The notes below the pieces were generated by a model. The model did not search any database. It saw only the letters and a program-made list of their open reading frames with translations, and was not told where the DNA came from. From Acidobacteriaceae bacterium (GTDB lineage: Bacteria > Acidobacteriota > Terriglobia > Terriglobales > Acidobacteriaceae): DNA of 64,000 nt. The stretch lies in NCBI GenBank assembly GCA_025462885.1, contig JAOAPN010000012.1, positions 124,001 to 188,000 on the forward strand. The letters run 5' to 3'. The translations under genes and the position numbers were made by a program. Below, piece after piece: positions 26,595 to 35,450 of the stretch (positions are counted from its first letter, which is position 1; every line of letters starts with the position of its first letter).

Positions 26595-27617
26595 TTACAG
26601 CAGTGGGACAGTTTTAGCGGGCTGAATGGAAGTCAGCACCGTGCCGGCTGGCGAGGTTGGAACGTCCTGGATGTAATCCTGCAGGGGGAAACCAGCCTCT
26701 TTCCAACCGTCGAAGCCTCCGCGCAGGGGTCGAACGCGGTAGACACCCAGCTTGTGCAACTGCATGGCGACCTTGGCGCTGGTCTCTTCGCTGGGGCAGG
26801 TGCAGTAGAGGATCACGTCGCGGTCGCGAGGGATGACTTCGCTGTGCGCGGTCAACTCATTCGGCCCGATGCGGATAGCTCCGGGCAGAACCCGGGGATC
26901 GGGCAGGTAGTCGAGCGGGTGGCGCAGATCGACGATAAAGGGCGGGATATTGCCCTGCTCTGCCGCAGTATCGAGCATCTGCTTGAGTTCTTCGGGCTCC
27001 AGGCGCATGGCGCGGACCTGGGTGAGGAACTTGCGCTGCTTGAAGATGCGGTAGCCAATAAAGCCGAGCACCATGACAACGAAGATTGCGAAGGCGAAGT
27101 GGTTGAGCCAGTGGAAGAACGGTGCGCTGCGTTTCGCGACATCCCCAAAGAATCGCCCGGCGAGAAGATACGCTTCCGCCCAGAGAACCGATCCAGCCAG
27201 GTCGTAGATCACGAAGCGACCGTAGGGCATGCCAGTCTGACCGGCGATGGGGGCCGCAACGGTGGAGAGACCGGGAACGAACTTAGCAAAAAGCAGCGTG
27301 ACCGGACCGCGGCGGGTGAAATAACCTTCGGTCTTGCTGACGCAGGTGGTTGCCTCAAACGAAAAACGGCAAAGGAGGCGTAAAACGCTACCTCCATAGC
27401 GGCGTCCGAGCGCGAACCAGAGGCTGTCCGCAATCACGCAGGCCAGCAGAACGGCGAGAAGCGAATAGAAATGACCGACCCGGTGCGTTGCGCTGAGGGT
27501 TCCGGCGGTGAGCAGGAGGGGGATGCTCGGGATGGGAATACCCAACTGCTCCACCAAAACCCAGAGAAAGATAATGGCGTAGGCGTATTGGACGAAGAAG
27601 ACAATTGCGATGGGCAT
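26595..27617 (-). CDS. DedA-family membrane protein fused to a rhodanese domain
   Basis: 340 residues. The first 200 are a DedA/SNARE-associated membrane domain (EQLGIPIPSIPLLLTAGTLS, FVPGLSTVAAPIAGQTGMPYGRF) with several helices; these proteins move undecaprenyl phosphate or other lipids. A final membrane helix is followed by a rhodanese domain (PPFIVDLRHPLDYLPDPRVLPGAIRI, then LYCTCPSEETSAKVAMQLHKLG with the active-site loop CTCPSEE). The Cys is present, so sulfur transfer is possible. The rhodanese part should face the cytoplasm if the last helix ends there. Confidence 0.88.
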   Translation of the reverse strand: MPIAIVFFVQYAYAIIFLWVLVEQLGIPIPSIPLLLTAGTLSATHRVGHFYSLLAVLLACVIADSLWFALGRRYGGSVLRLLCRFSFEATTCVSKTEGYFTRRGPVTLLFAKFVPGLSTVAAPIAGQTGMPYGRFVIYDLAGSVLWAEAYLLAGRFFGDVAKRSAPFFHWLNHFAFAIFVVMVLGFIGYRIFKQRKFLTQVRAMRLEPEELKQMLDTAAEQGNIPPFIVDLRHPLDYLPDPRVLPGAIRIGPNELTAHSEVIPRDRDVILYCTCPSEETSAKVAMQLHKLGVYRVRPLRGGFDGWKEAGFPLQDYIQDVPTSPAGTVLTSIQPAKTVPLL

Positions 27618-27699
27618 GGCTGACTCTCTTACAGATACTGCTGATACTCGATAGATGAGTTGGGGAGGGCCTTCGATGCGGTGCTGCCGCTTAAATAGT

Positions 27700-27726
27700 A
27701 ACCCGGCCTTTTCAGGGGCCGGGTTT
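27700..27726. terminator. Terminator of dps
   Basis: AACCCGGCC / GGCCGGGTT stem between dps (ends 27751, minus) and the DedA gene. Confidence 0.75.
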
Positions 27727-27750
27727 AAGGCTGCAATTGGGTAAATTTGC

Positions 27751-28347
27751 TTATTGGGGGAAGACGAGCGGGGTATCGATCAGGTGCTGGCCGATAAACC
27801 ACGACTGTAGCTCGTTGGTGCGGAGCACGTCGCTGACGGCCAGGTCATTGGTTCCCTGATCGCCGGCATCATCCGCTGCGTCAGCCAGATCGAGGCAGCT
27901 CTGCATAATCAGCTTGTGCGCCTGCAGGAGGCGGGAGATCTGGACGGGAACCTCTTCCCTGCCTTTGGGAGGACGGGGGATTTTGGTAATCTCTGCCACG
28001 TCGCCGCCCATCGCGATAGTGACGCCACCCAGGAGCTGAATTCGCTCGGCGATGGTGTCCACGATCTCGACCTGCTCGTCGAAGTGCTTATCGAAGAGCA
28101 GATGGAGTTGGTAGAAGGTGTGGCCGCTGACCTGCCAGTGGTGCTTCTTGTACATATCGCGGAGCGTGATGGAGTCGGCGAGAAGCTGGTTGAGCTTGTC
28201 GACCATCTTGCCACGGACGTTTTTATCGAGTGGGTGCGGCAGGTCATTTACGACCTGGCCATACTGCTGAATTTCTTTCGCCTTGGCGTGCCATTGCTGC
28301 GTGATCTGATCTTTAGCGCCGGCGGGGATACTCTTCTTCGCTGCCAT
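27751..28347 (-). CDS. dps: Dps-family DNA-binding ferritin
   Basis: 198 residues. Iron-storage and DNA-protection protein forming a dodecamer. The ferroxidase motif KKHHWQVSGHTFYQLHLLFDKHFDEQ (about residues 67-92) has the inter-subunit His/Asp/Glu ligands. The N-terminal extension is lysine- and glutamine-rich, suited to DNA contact. GAGGTGAAAG precedes ATG. A single-gene unit, bounded by hairpins on both sides. Confidence 0.93.
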   Translation of the reverse strand: MAAKKSIPAGAKDQITQQWHAKAKEIQQYGQVVNDLPHPLDKNVRGKMVDKLNQLLADSITLRDMYKKHHWQVSGHTFYQLHLLFDKHFDEQVEIVDTIAERIQLLGGVTIAMGGDVAEITKIPRPPKGREEVPVQISRLLQAHKLIMQSCLDLADAADDAGDQGTNDLAVSDVLRTNELQSWFIGQHLIDTPLVFPQ

Positions 28348-28385
28348 CTTTCACCTCGTAGTTCACTTCGTGCAGACAATACGAT

Positions 28386-28420
28386 GCCGGAGACAGGGGT
28401 CTAGTTTCCTTGTCTCCGGC
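28386..28420. terminator. Hairpin terminator of the tolC-emrA unit
   Basis: Perfect 10-bp stem GCCGGAGACA / TGTCTCCGGC, 40 bases past the emrA-like stop on the minus strand. Confidence 0.6.
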
Positions 28421-28459
28421 TGATTGGATGAGCGATTCCGTTCTTTTGCTTCAGCGTTG

Positions 28460-29779
28460 TTACTTCACTTCAACTTCTGGAGTCACTGAGTAGCCGGGCC
28501 GCAAGGCCAGGTCTTTGTTCTCCTCCTGCAAATTGGTGAAGTCGATGCGGACAGGGATGCGCTGAACCACCTTGACGTAGTTTCCGGTGGCGTTCTCCGG
28601 CGGAAAGAGGCTGAGCTTAGAGCCGGTGGCTCCACCGATCTGGGTCAGCTTGCCGTGGAACTTGCGGCCGCCGAGCGCGTCGACCTTGAGGATGACAGGT
28701 TGGTTGGCGTGCATCTTTTCGATCTGGGTTTCTTTGAAGTTTGCCGTGACCCACAGATCGGTGAGGGGGATGATGGTCAGGAGATCCTGGCCGATGCTGA
28801 GATTCCCGCCGACCTGAACGTTCTTCTTGTTGATAATGCCGGTCGCTGGGGCCGTAATCCTGGTATAGGACAGGTTGAGCTGGGCCTGATCGACCTTAGC
28901 CTGGGCCTGCTTGACCATAGCGTCCGCTGCGGTAGCGGCTGCCTGCTGAGCTTTGACCTGCGAGGGCCCGTTCTCGATGGCCTGCTGGGATTGAGCGTTG
29001 GACTGGGCAAGACGCTGCTGGGCCTGACGAACCTGCTCCTGTGCGGAGAGCACGCTCGCTTCGGACTCGAGGACAGAAGCGCGGGTGGCGGCGGCCTGGG
29101 CTACAGCTCCGTCGAACTGCTGCTTGGAGATGACGTCCTTCTGGACGAGCGGGGTGTAGCGCTCTACGTCGAGACGAGCCTTTTCAGCATTGGCCTTGGA
29201 CTGATCGACGCGAGCCTGAGCGACTTCCACCTGCTTCTGCGCCTGGACGACGGAAGCGGAAGATCCGCGCACGTCGGACCGGGCATTAATGACGCTAGTG
29301 CCGGTGGTGATGCGAGTGATGGGCACGTTGACCGTCGCCTGGATGTACTGGGCCTGTGCACTGGCGAGGTTGGCCTGTGCCTGCTCAAGAGCGACCTGGT
29401 AATCCTTGGGGTCGACTTCTACGAGCAACTGACCAGCCTGCACGGTCTGGTTATCGTCAACGTAGACCTTGACGACTTGCCCGGCGACGCGGGAGCTGAC
29501 CTGGTAGAGATTGCCATCCACCTGGGCATCGTCCGTGTCTTCGGAGAAGGTCGAGCGCCAGTAGAAGAAACTGGCAGCAATCACCAGCAACAAGACGACC
29601 GCAATGATGATGAACTTGCGGCCCGACTTGCTCTCCGGGGTTTCAGTCTCGTTTTGCGAGTCGTCACGCGACTGCTGCTGCTTCGAGGAGTCTCCCGCCG
29701 GGCTGAGCTGGACGGTGCCGCTGATCTGCGCGGTCTGGCCTTGTTTCGAGTCTTGATTCTGGCCTTCTTGGTCTGGCAC
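28460..29779 (-). CDS. HlyD/EmrA-family membrane-fusion protein
   Basis: 439 residues. A charged cytoplasmic N-terminus rich in Gln/Ser, one membrane helix (KFIIIAVVLLLVIAASFFYW), a lipoyl half (SRVAGQVVKVYVDDNQTVQAGQLLVEVDPKDY), a long Ala/Gln-rich coiled coil, then the second lipoyl half and beta-barrel (GIINKKNVQVGGNLSIGQDLLTIIPLTDLWVTANFKE). It bridges an inner-membrane pump and TolC. It starts with GTG 2 bases after the TolC-like gene ends. The expected EmrB pump gene is absent: dps follows. Confidence 0.9.
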   Translation of the reverse strand: MPDQEGQNQDSKQGQTAQISGTVQLSPAGDSSKQQQSRDDSQNETETPESKSGRKFIIIAVVLLLVIAASFFYWRSTFSEDTDDAQVDGNLYQVSSRVAGQVVKVYVDDNQTVQAGQLLVEVDPKDYQVALEQAQANLASAQAQYIQATVNVPITRITTGTSVINARSDVRGSSASVVQAQKQVEVAQARVDQSKANAEKARLDVERYTPLVQKDVISKQQFDGAVAQAAATRASVLESEASVLSAQEQVRQAQQRLAQSNAQSQQAIENGPSQVKAQQAAATAADAMVKQAQAKVDQAQLNLSYTRITAPATGIINKKNVQVGGNLSIGQDLLTIIPLTDLWVTANFKETQIEKMHANQPVILKVDALGGRKFHGKLTQIGGATGSKLSLFPPENATGNYVKVVQRIPVRIDFTNLQEENKDLALRPGYSVTPEVEVK

Positions 29780-29781
29780 GA

Positions 29782-31320
29782 TTACTTCCCTCCGAGGTAG
29801 TCTTTGTAGTTTGTCTGCGCGACGCCTAAGGCACGGGCCAGTGAGAGCTTGGCCACATTATGCTGATAGAGCGCGCTGATGTACTGGTCGTTGGCCTGCT
29901 CGGTCTGCGACTGGGCCTGCGATACGGGCAGGTTGTCGGAGACTCCGGCGCGGAAACGCTGCTGGGCTTCGCTGAGCGCTTCGGTGGCGAGTTCAACATT
30001 CGAGTGGGTGGCCTCAACCAACTTGGCAGCGGCCTGAACGTCAAAGATGCTATCGCGGACGTCGGCGTTCACCTGCTGAATTTGATCAGACAGGCGGGCT
30101 TTAGCCTGCTCGTACTGAGCGCCGGCGACCTGCTCCTGGCCACGGGTCTTCGCGATCTGGAGAATCGGCGCGCTGACCTGACCGGTCGCGGTGTAGGTGC
30201 TGTGCGAGTGGCCGGGGGTCGTACCCTGATCACCGAAGTCCCCGGCAAAACTGACCACGGGAAGCTGGCTGGCAAAGGCAGCGGTCTTGCTTGCCTTCGC
30301 AGACTTCAGGGTCTCGTCGGCAGCCGCAAGGTCCTTGCGGGTCTTAAGGGCCTGGGCAAACGTCACGGCCGGATCGAGGTTATCGAGCGCGGTGTAAGGT
30401 GCGGTGTCGGTCAGGCGGAAGTCCTGGTCGAGCGGCATGCCAATTGCCCGAGCCAGGGCCAGCTTGTCTTTCGCAAGCTGGTTATTGGTGGAGATGAGCG
30501 TCTGCTGTTCGTTCTGGTAGTCCACCTGTGCGCGGAGGACATCGAGCCGCGGGCTGGTTCCAGCCTCGTGGGCCGCGGTGGCCTGATCCAGACTGATCTT
30601 GGACGTCGCGAGCTCGGCATTGACCGCTTCGATACGGGCTGAGTCTGCGATGCAGAGCAGGTACGCATTACCGACAGTGAGGACGACCATGTCGCGGGCG
30701 TCTTCGGCGGTCAGCTTCGCGCTCTGGAAGTTGTGCTTGGCGGCGATGAAGTTCTCTAGCGAGGCGACGTTGATGAGGTTCTGCGTCAGATACGCACGGA
30801 AGTCGACCACCTGAAAGGGTCCTACGATGGGATTCAGGCCGGGAAACTTGAGACCGAAGGCAGCGAGATTGATCTGCTCCACCTCGATGCTGGCCTGTGC
30901 GGTGACAGTGGGCAGCAGGGCCTGGAGCTGCTCGAGACGCTGACCGTTTGCGTTCTTCTGAGCAGACGTCTGGAGGATCAGGCCGAGATTCTGGCGCAGA
31001 CCGCGCTGAATCGCATCTTCCAGCGTCAGGTCAATCGTGGTGCCGGTCGACGTGCCGGTGACCAGCGATCCCTTGAAGGAGTCCTGCGTGACCTGAGCGC
31101 CGTTCGAGCCGGAGGAGTTATAAAGCTGCTGCTGGCCACCCGCTACCGCGGAGCTTTCGGTTGGAGAGACTGCTCCAATCGATTTGGGAAGCGCGGCGGC
31201 CGGGGCGGAGCTAGCCCCCTGGGCTTGAGCCGCGACCGTAGAGGCGCAGAGCAGGAGGGCCGCAAGAGCCGAAGCTCGGGGGGACCTGTGGGCTTCAGGC
31301 GCTGGTTTTCTGTCGCTCAT
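29782..31320 (-). CDS. TolC-family outer-membrane efflux protein
   Basis: 512 residues with a signal peptide (ASALAALLLCASTVAAQAQG). Two repeated TolC units: the first has ALEDAIQRGLRQNLGL-like helices and Asn/Gln-rich turns; the second ends with SEAQQRFRAGVSDNLPVSQAQSQTEQANDQYISALYQHNVAKLSLARALG, the hallmark of the family. First gene of a two-gene unit with the membrane-fusion protein. Confidence 0.92.
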   Translation of the reverse strand: MSDRKPAPEAHRSPRASALAALLLCASTVAAQAQGASSAPAAALPKSIGAVSPTESSAVAGGQQQLYNSSGSNGAQVTQDSFKGSLVTGTSTGTTIDLTLEDAIQRGLRQNLGLILQTSAQKNANGQRLEQLQALLPTVTAQASIEVEQINLAAFGLKFPGLNPIVGPFQVVDFRAYLTQNLINVASLENFIAAKHNFQSAKLTAEDARDMVVLTVGNAYLLCIADSARIEAVNAELATSKISLDQATAAHEAGTSPRLDVLRAQVDYQNEQQTLISTNNQLAKDKLALARAIGMPLDQDFRLTDTAPYTALDNLDPAVTFAQALKTRKDLAAADETLKSAKASKTAAFASQLPVVSFAGDFGDQGTTPGHSHSTYTATGQVSAPILQIAKTRGQEQVAGAQYEQAKARLSDQIQQVNADVRDSIFDVQAAAKLVEATHSNVELATEALSEAQQRFRAGVSDNLPVSQAQSQTEQANDQYISALYQHNVAKLSLARALGVAQTNYKDYLGGK

Positions 31321-31635
31321 ACCTTTGATGGTAAATGCACCTTATTTAGAGTAGGGCCGCCTGCCAGAACAGAGGAGACTTCGTCTGTTTTGGCGGTTGC
31401 ACTCCTTTCGATGCTATATGTTGCCCGTTGTCTTCAAAAAAAGTTGGCCATAATGAAAAGGCCGGGAGTCCCGCTGGATCACGAAGCTTTGACTTTCGAC
31501 GGCGACTTTCGCGTCTCCAGGGCAACTGCGGCCATTCCGGAACGGTCTCGGATAGACTGCTTTGAGCAAGTTGGGGCCGGTTCAAGCCGTCCCCAATCTC
31601 CATGCTGATGATCTTTGTGATTTTTAGGAGAAGCG
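31321..31635. other. Intergenic region, no gene seen
   Basis: Contains the divergent promoters for the efflux unit (minus) and xylB (plus). An A-rich run lies at about 31435-31442. No operator or repeat recognised. Confidence 0.4.
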
Positions 31636-33108
31636 ATGTTTCTGGGAATCGACGTTGGGACGGGTGGGACGCGGGCGGTTCTGGTGAATCGGGCAGGACA
31701 GGTGGTTTCATCCTGCGGGATCGAGCACGCGGCTATTCATTCTGAGCACATCGGCTGGGCCGAACAGGACCCGGAAGATTGGTGGCGCGCGGCCAAGGAG
31801 GCGATCGGCGGCGCGATAGCCCAAAGCAAACTCGCCGGCAATGAGATTGAAGCCGTTGGGCTTACAGGCCAGATGCACGGATGCGTCATGCTGGATGCCG
31901 ACGGCAAAGTCCTGCGGCCGGCTCTGATCTGGTGCGACCAGAGAACCCAGCCGGAGTGCGACTGGCTGACCCAGAAGATCGGGTTCGAACGGCTGATAGA
32001 ACTAACCGCAAATCCAGCACTGCCGAACTTTACCCTGACCAAACTGCTTTGGGTGCGGACCCACCAGCCGGAGATCTTCGCAAAGATCGCACATGTCCTC
32101 TGTCCGAAGGACTACGTGCGTTACCGGATGACGGGCGAGTTCGCAATGGATATGCAGGAGGCCAGCGGGACGCTGCTGCTGGACGTAGCGCATCGGCGGT
32201 GGTCGTCCGAAGTGGCGGAGCTGGCGGGCATCCCGATGAGTTGGCTGCCGAGGCTGTTTGAAGGGCCGGAGATCTGTGCGCGCATCGACAGCCAGGGTGC
32301 GGGGGCCACCGGTCTCGCCGAGGGAACGCCGGTAGCCGCGGGTGCTGGCGACCAGGGGGCCGGAGCGGTGGGGATGGGAATTCTGGCGCCGGGGTCGGTC
32401 TCGGCCACGATTGGGACGAGCGGGGTGGTCTTCGCCGCGACCGATGCACCCACTATGGACAAGTTGGGGCGGCTGCATACGTTTTGCCACGCCGCTCCCG
32501 GGGTGTGGCATGTGATGGGCGTGACCAACGGCGCGGGGCTGAGCCTGCGCTACTTCCGCGATACGTTTTCAGGTGGAGCCTCGTACGACGAGCTTCTGGC
32601 GGAGGCGGCAAAGGTTCCGGCGGGGAGCGATGGCTTGATGTGGGCTCCGTACCTCTTCGGAGAGCGGACGCCTCACCTCGACGCCATGGCACGGGCGGCT
32701 TTTGTCGGGATTACGGCCTCGCACACCCGGGGTCACTTTGTGCGGGCGGTGCTGGAGGGTGTGGCGTTCTCGCTGAAGGATACCTTCACTCTGTTCGAGG
32801 ACCTGAAGATCCCGGTGAAGTCGATCCGGTTGGGTGGAGGCGGAGCTCGCGGCAAGCTCTGGCGGCAGATCCAGGCGGACGTCTACGGACAGCCGGTGGA
32901 GTTACTGGAAGCCGAGGAGGGCGGGGCGTTTGGAGCAGCCCTGTTGGCCGGGACCGGAGTGGGGGCGTGGAAGAATGTAGAGGCTGCCTGTGCCGCTACG
33001 GTTCGAGTCGCTGAGGCAATTCCGCCGCAGCACGCTGACGTAATGGCGAAGGCCTACCAGGAGTATCGGCGGATTTATCCGGCGTTGAAGGCGATTCAGG
33101 GGAACTGA
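31636..33108 (+). CDS. xylB: Xylulokinase
   Basis: 490 residues, FGGY carbohydrate kinase. Phosphorylates D-xylulose for the pentose-phosphate pathway. Domain 1: FLGIDVGTGGTRAVL (phosphate loop), GLTGQMHGCVMLD (xylulokinase-type substrate motif) and WCDQRT; domain 2: GAGDQGAGAVG, VSATIGTSGVV and the second signature region LGGGGARGKLWRQIQADV. AGGAG eight bases before ATG. It heads a same-strand run with a Gfo/Idh/MocA protein and a GH43 enzyme, with AraD convergent to them. Confidence 0.93.
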   Translation: MFLGIDVGTGGTRAVLVNRAGQVVSSCGIEHAAIHSEHIGWAEQDPEDWWRAAKEAIGGAIAQSKLAGNEIEAVGLTGQMHGCVMLDADGKVLRPALIWCDQRTQPECDWLTQKIGFERLIELTANPALPNFTLTKLLWVRTHQPEIFAKIAHVLCPKDYVRYRMTGEFAMDMQEASGTLLLDVAHRRWSSEVAELAGIPMSWLPRLFEGPEICARIDSQGAGATGLAEGTPVAAGAGDQGAGAVGMGILAPGSVSATIGTSGVVFAATDAPTMDKLGRLHTFCHAAPGVWHVMGVTNGAGLSLRYFRDTFSGGASYDELLAEAAKVPAGSDGLMWAPYLFGERTPHLDAMARAAFVGITASHTRGHFVRAVLEGVAFSLKDTFTLFEDLKIPVKSIRLGGGGARGKLWRQIQADVYGQPVELLEAEEGGAFGAALLAGTGVGAWKNVEAACAATVRVAEAIPPQHADVMAKAYQEYRRIYPALKAIQGN

Positions 33109-33201
33109 CCCCAATCCTCACTCAAAGCGGGTTTTCCGCCTGCAGCGAAGGATAGCAATTTTATTATTTTCTTGAGACAGCATTAGATAAAGGAGTGTGG
33201 G

Positions 33202-34290
33202 ATGAGTGCAGATATTGGCGTAGCGGTCGTTGGGTTTGGTCTGGGTGGACGGGTTTTCCATGCCCCGTTCGTCAACGCGGTGCCGGGCTTGAAGCTGGAA
33301 GCGATTGTGCAGCGTAAGGGAGACGAGGCTGGAAAGGCGTATCCCGAGGCGCGGGTGCTCCGTTCGATGGAGGATGCCTTGAGCGATCTGGCGATCTCAC
33401 TGGTGGTGGTTTCTACGCCGAACGAAACGCACTTCGGGATGGCGATGGCGGCGCTCGAGATGGGTAAGCATGTGGTGATCGACAAGCCGTTTGCCGCAAC
33501 CAGCGTTCAGGCGAAGGAATTGGTCGAACTGGCGCTCCGCAAGGGAGTCAAGGTCTTCCCTTTTCATAACCGCCGCTGGGACGGCGACTTTATGACGGTG
33601 CGCGGACTGATTCAGGACCAGGCGGTCGGGCGGCTCGTGACCTTCGAATCGCACTTCGACCGTTTCCGTCCGACGCCGCGCGAGAATACCTGGAAGGAGA
33701 CCAGCGACGACGCGAACGGCATGCTCTTCGACCTGGGGCCGCACCTTGTGGACCAGTGCCTGGCATTATTTGGGGCACCCCAAGCGATCACGGCGAGCGT
33801 CCGGAAAGACCGGGACGAGACGGCCATCGAGGATGCGTTCGACATTACGCTGCACTACGCAATCCAGGGGCGCGGACTGCTGGCCCACTGCCGGACGAGT
33901 TACCTCGCCTGCGATGCAGCTCCCCGGTTCCTGCTGCATGGAACGCATGGGAGCTTCAAAAAATACGGGCTGGATCCACAGGAGCCTGCGCTCGTAGCTG
34001 GGGCGAAGGTGCCGGGGATGGGTTCCGGGGATGACTGGCTTCAGGAGGAAGAGGCGGCGTGGGGCAAGCTGACGGTAGCCCCGGAGCCAAGCGAGCCGGG
34101 GAAGCTGGTCTACAGGGATGTGAAGACGGAGCGCGGAGACTATCGCGGCTTCTACGCCAACGTTCGCGATGCGATCAACGGAGTCGCGGAGCAGGCGGTG
34201 ACAGCCGAGGATGGCTATCGCGTGGTTCGTCTGCTGGAGATGGCGCGGGAGAGTTCTGCCGCTGGTAAGACGCTGACGGTGAACTTCTAG
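33202..34290 (+). CDS. Gfo/Idh/MocA-family oxidoreductase, cytoplasmic
   Basis: 362 residues. N-terminal Rossmann domain (IGVAVVGFGLGGRVFHAPFV) and the family motif DKPFAATSVQAKEL with its catalytic Lys at about 92, then the substrate-binding sheet domain (LFDLGPHLVDQCLALFG). No export signal. The GxGLGGRxFHAPF form is typical of a group acting on sugars or inositol-like compounds. AAGGAG precedes ATG. Its place between xylulokinase and GH43 suggests pentose or pentitol oxidation; unproven. Confidence 0.88.
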   Translation: MSADIGVAVVGFGLGGRVFHAPFVNAVPGLKLEAIVQRKGDEAGKAYPEARVLRSMEDALSDLAISLVVVSTPNETHFGMAMAALEMGKHVVIDKPFAATSVQAKELVELALRKGVKVFPFHNRRWDGDFMTVRGLIQDQAVGRLVTFESHFDRFRPTPRENTWKETSDDANGMLFDLGPHLVDQCLALFGAPQAITASVRKDRDETAIEDAFDITLHYAIQGRGLLAHCRTSYLACDAAPRFLLHGTHGSFKKYGLDPQEPALVAGAKVPGMGSGDDWLQEEEAAWGKLTVAPEPSEPGKLVYRDVKTERGDYRGFYANVRDAINGVAEQAVTAEDGYRVVRLLEMARESSAAGKTLTVNF

Positions 34291-34312
34291 CGGTGAAATT
34301 CTAAGGGAGTGT

Positions 34313-35368
34313 ATGAAGCACGCTAACGCTATGCGGCGGTTGCTGTTTGTGGGTCTGCTTTCGATCGGGGCGGCCAGGTCGGTGCCCGCCCAGGCAACGG
34401 CGATGTTACTGCCGCAGATGCCGCTGCATGATCCGTACATTCTGGCGTATGCACCCACCAAGACCTACTACCTTTACACCTCCAATGTCCCCGCGCTGAC
34501 GCAGGTCAAACGTGTTGGAACGATGGTCTATACGAGCAAGGATTTGAAGCAATGGACCGCTCCGAAGGTCGTGTTCACGGTGCCTGAAGGGTTCTGGGCC
34601 GAGCAGGGTGGATGGGCTCCGGAGGTGCATGCGTACAGAGGCCGGTTCTATCTGCTTACGACGCTGCACAACGAGAAGAAGCCGCTTCCACAACCGCTTC
34701 CGCTGGGCCATGAGACGTATATGCGGGGCACGATCATCGCGGTGAGCGATACGCCCGACGGGCCATTTGTTCCAGTGAAGGCGGATGGGCCAACTCCTCC
34801 GTCGGACTTTATGACTTTGGATGGCACTTTGTATGTGGACCGCTACGGTAAACCGTGGATGGTCTATGCGCACGAATGGTTGCAGGTCACGGATGGGACA
34901 ATTGAAGCCGTGCCTTTGAAGGATGATCTGACGGCCACAACCGGGGAGTCGATGGTTTTGTTCAAAGCGTCGGACGCGCCGTGGATCAATGCGCAGGCGG
35001 TTCCGACTACGGCTGGCTCTCGCTACGTGACGGATGGGCCGGAGCTGTTCCGCTCGAAGGACGGGCATCTGCTGATGCTCTGGTCCAGTTACGAGCACTT
35101 GAGCGACAAGGTCTCCGGGAGTCATTACGTGCAGACTGTAGCGCGGTCGAGTTCCGGCGAATTAAAAGGACCGTGGGTACAACTTGCTCCGCTGGTGAAG
35201 CAGGATAGCGGGCATGGGATGCTGTTTCAAACCTTCGGCGGAAAACTGATGATGGTGCTGCATCGCCCGTTCAAAGGAGCACGCGGCAAGCTGTACGAGA
35301 TGCGGGATGGCGGCGATCACCTTGAGGTGGTGAAGGAACGGACCGACCTCGATGGCGATCGTCCTTAG
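34313..35368 (+). CDS. Secreted glycoside hydrolase family 43-like protein
   Basis: 351 residues with signal peptide (RRLLFVGLLSIGAARSVPAQA). Five-bladed beta-propeller features: LHDPYILAYAPTKTYYLYTS (catalytic base Asp in HDPY), WAPEVHAYRGRFYLLTT, SDTPDGPFVPV, FMTLDGTLYVDRYGKPWMVYAHEW, and YVTDGPELFRSKDGHLLMLWSSY whose Glu is the likely general acid. GH43 enzymes release arabinose or xylose from arabinan/arabinoxylan, which fits the flanking XylB and AraD genes. GGGAG lies before ATG, 22 bases after the oxidoreductase. Confidence 0.88.
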   Translation: MKHANAMRRLLFVGLLSIGAARSVPAQATAMLLPQMPLHDPYILAYAPTKTYYLYTSNVPALTQVKRVGTMVYTSKDLKQWTAPKVVFTVPEGFWAEQGGWAPEVHAYRGRFYLLTTLHNEKKPLPQPLPLGHETYMRGTIIAVSDTPDGPFVPVKADGPTPPSDFMTLDGTLYVDRYGKPWMVYAHEWLQVTDGTIEAVPLKDDLTATTGESMVLFKASDAPWINAQAVPTTAGSRYVTDGPELFRSKDGHLLMLWSSYEHLSDKVSGSHYVQTVARSSSGELKGPWVQLAPLVKQDSGHGMLFQTFGGKLMMVLHRPFKGARGKLYEMRDGGDHLEVVKERTDLDGDRP

Positions 35369-35450
35369 CAGACCGGATTGTCTATTCAATCCCGAGCTTG
35401 GTTGGGGAGAATCGCACACGAGGTGATTTCCGCCCCTGAAGGATGGCTGT

